From positions 1 to 16,285 of the forward strand of contig JAQUNE010000013.1 of the NCBI GenBank assembly GCA_028717765.1: a stretch of 16,285 bases of DNA. The letters are read 5' to 3'. A program made the position numbers and the translations under genes. Below, in pieces: positions 15,594 to 16,285 of the stretch (the stretch's first letter is position 1; each line of letters opens with the position of its first letter). This DNA is from Candidatus Omnitrophota bacterium. GTDB taxonomy: Bacteria; Omnitrophota; Koll11; Gygaellales; Profunditerraquicolaceae. The notes below the pieces were generated by a model, which was not told the origin of the DNA, made no database searches, and saw only the letters and a program-made list of their open reading frames with translations.

Positions 15594-16285
15594 TTGAGAC
15601 AAAGGAATAGTTATTTATTAATTTTTTTAGCAGCATTTCTTCTTTCTTTATTTTTTATTATCCTTGATAAAGACGGCTCAAGTATTAAAAATGACGCGAC
15701 TATTTATTTAGGGATAGCAAAAAATGTCCTAGAAGGGCATGGATATTCTGATCGAACCATTGCTCCATATCTTCCCACAATGTCTCGGGAGCCTGTATAC
15801 CCGTTATTTTTAAGTTTTTTGCTTTTTATTTTGAAAAATAACATATTTCTCATTCAAGTTGCTCAAGCTGTTATTTATGGGTTTACCTGCTTAATTATCT
15901 TTAAAATATTGACTTTGATAATTTCTGATGAAAGAACCGCATTCAAAATAGCAATGATCAATGCATTATTTCCTGCTTTGCCAAATTATACGGCGTATTT
16001 GATCGCAGAGACATTATTTGCATGCTTACTGGCACTTACAGCTTTATTTTTAGTAAAAGCTTTCAAGAAAGACGGGTTAAAGGACTATTTGTTTTCTGGA
16101 ATTTTCTTAGGGTTAGCCACCCTTACCAGGGCAGTAGTTGTTTTATTCTTTGCCTTTGTTATTCTTATAATCTTCCTCGAGAGTTTAAGAAAATATAAAA
16201 GGATTTTTGTTAGCCTAATTTTGAAACAAACTCTGTTATTCCTTTTTGGATTTTTAATCATCGTCCTTCCGTGGATGATGAGGAA
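15594..16285 (+). CDS. Second integral-membrane glycosyltransferase of the ArnT/PMT superfamily (3' truncated by window edge)
   Basis: The frame from TTG 15594 is open to the end of the window (230 complete codons). The N-terminal helix (about 7-24) is followed by a loop with N33-D34 (KNDATIY), where D34 matches the catalytic acidic position of the first PMT-type protein, then AKNVLEGHG (42-50) and REPVYPLFLSF (65-75). These line up with ARNILNGHG and RTPVYPLFLAG of the protein at 7578. Further hydrophobic segments lie at about 86-110, 117-134, 138-155, 168-196 and 212-226, and the ETL motif near 139 also matches. The predicted role is transfer of a sugar from a polyprenyl-phosphate donor outside the membrane. 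The start is read by eye from TTG plus AGGAG at 15581. The C-terminal half lies beyond the window. Confidence 0.8.
   Translation, partial: MRQRNSYLLIFLAAFLLSLFFIILDKDGSSIKNDATIYLGIAKNVLEGHGYSDRTIAPYLPTMSREPVYPLFLSFLLFILKNNIFLIQVAQAVIYGFTCLIIFKILTLIISDERTAFKIAMINALFPALPNYTAYLIAETLFACLLALTALFLVKAFKKDGLKDYLFSGIFLGLATLTRAVVVLFFAFVILIIFLESLRKYKRIFVSLILKQTLLFLFGFLIIVLPWMMR

Noticed and set aside
1..16285. CRISPR arrays, insertion sequences, tRNA genes, attachment sites, phage or defence genes
   Set aside because: Nearly every base is accounted for by coding sequence of glycan and radical SAM enzymes; no direct repeat arrays, transposase motifs or tRNA-like folds were seen.

Overview
The window is a gene-dense, AT-rich bacterial segment with thirteen genes plus the tail of a fourteenth, all on the + strand. 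No gap between genes exceeds 19 bp and most junctions overlap, so it reads as the interior of one long operon for surface-glycan or glycolipid biosynthesis. The promoter must lie upstream, and the operon continues past the right edge. I see no RNA genes, mobile elements, CRISPR arrays, terminators or internal promoters. TGA is a normal stop and TGG codes for Trp, so the standard bacterial code applies. The gene mix (lipid-linked sugar glycosyltransferases of the ArnC/GtrB and ArnT/PMT types, TDP-sugar enzymes, several radical SAM enzymes) fits an anaerobic or microaerophilic Gram-negative or candidate-phylum bacterium. An Omnitrophota/PVC-like source is only an impression and is not proven by the sequence.

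Left part (1-4253): the C-terminus of an unidentified, possibly methyltransferase, protein; a radical SAM/SPASM oxidoreductase; a GT4 glycosyltransferase; a class I SAM methyltransferase; and a GT2 polyprenyl-phosphate sugar transferase with two C-terminal membrane helices.

Centre (4261-8909): a wecD-wecE pair predicted to make TDP-4-acetamido-4,6-dideoxygalactose (TDP-Fuc4NAc), then a cobalamin-domain radical SAM enzyme and an integral-membrane ArnT/PMT-type glycosyltransferase.

Right part (8912-16285): an AsnB-type glutamine amidotransferase, a second cobalamin-domain radical SAM enzyme, a second membrane GT2, a membrane-anchored SGNH hydrolase, a second GT4, and a second PMT-type glycosyltransferase that starts at TTG and runs off the edge.

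A plausible integrated reading is as follows. Cytoplasmic enzymes make and decorate unusual sugars (amination and acetylation by WecE/WecD, amidation by AsnB, methylation or radical rearrangement by the methyltransferase and radical SAM enzymes). GT4 enzymes build the glycan. The two GT2 enzymes load sugars on polyprenyl phosphate, and the two PMT-type enzymes use those lipid-linked sugars on the far side of the membrane, where the SGNH enzyme may also adjust acyl groups. The enzyme families are well supported; the assembled pathway is inference. The most noteworthy feature is the concentration of three radical SAM enzymes, two of them cobalamin-type, inside a TDP-Fuc4NAc glycan operon.
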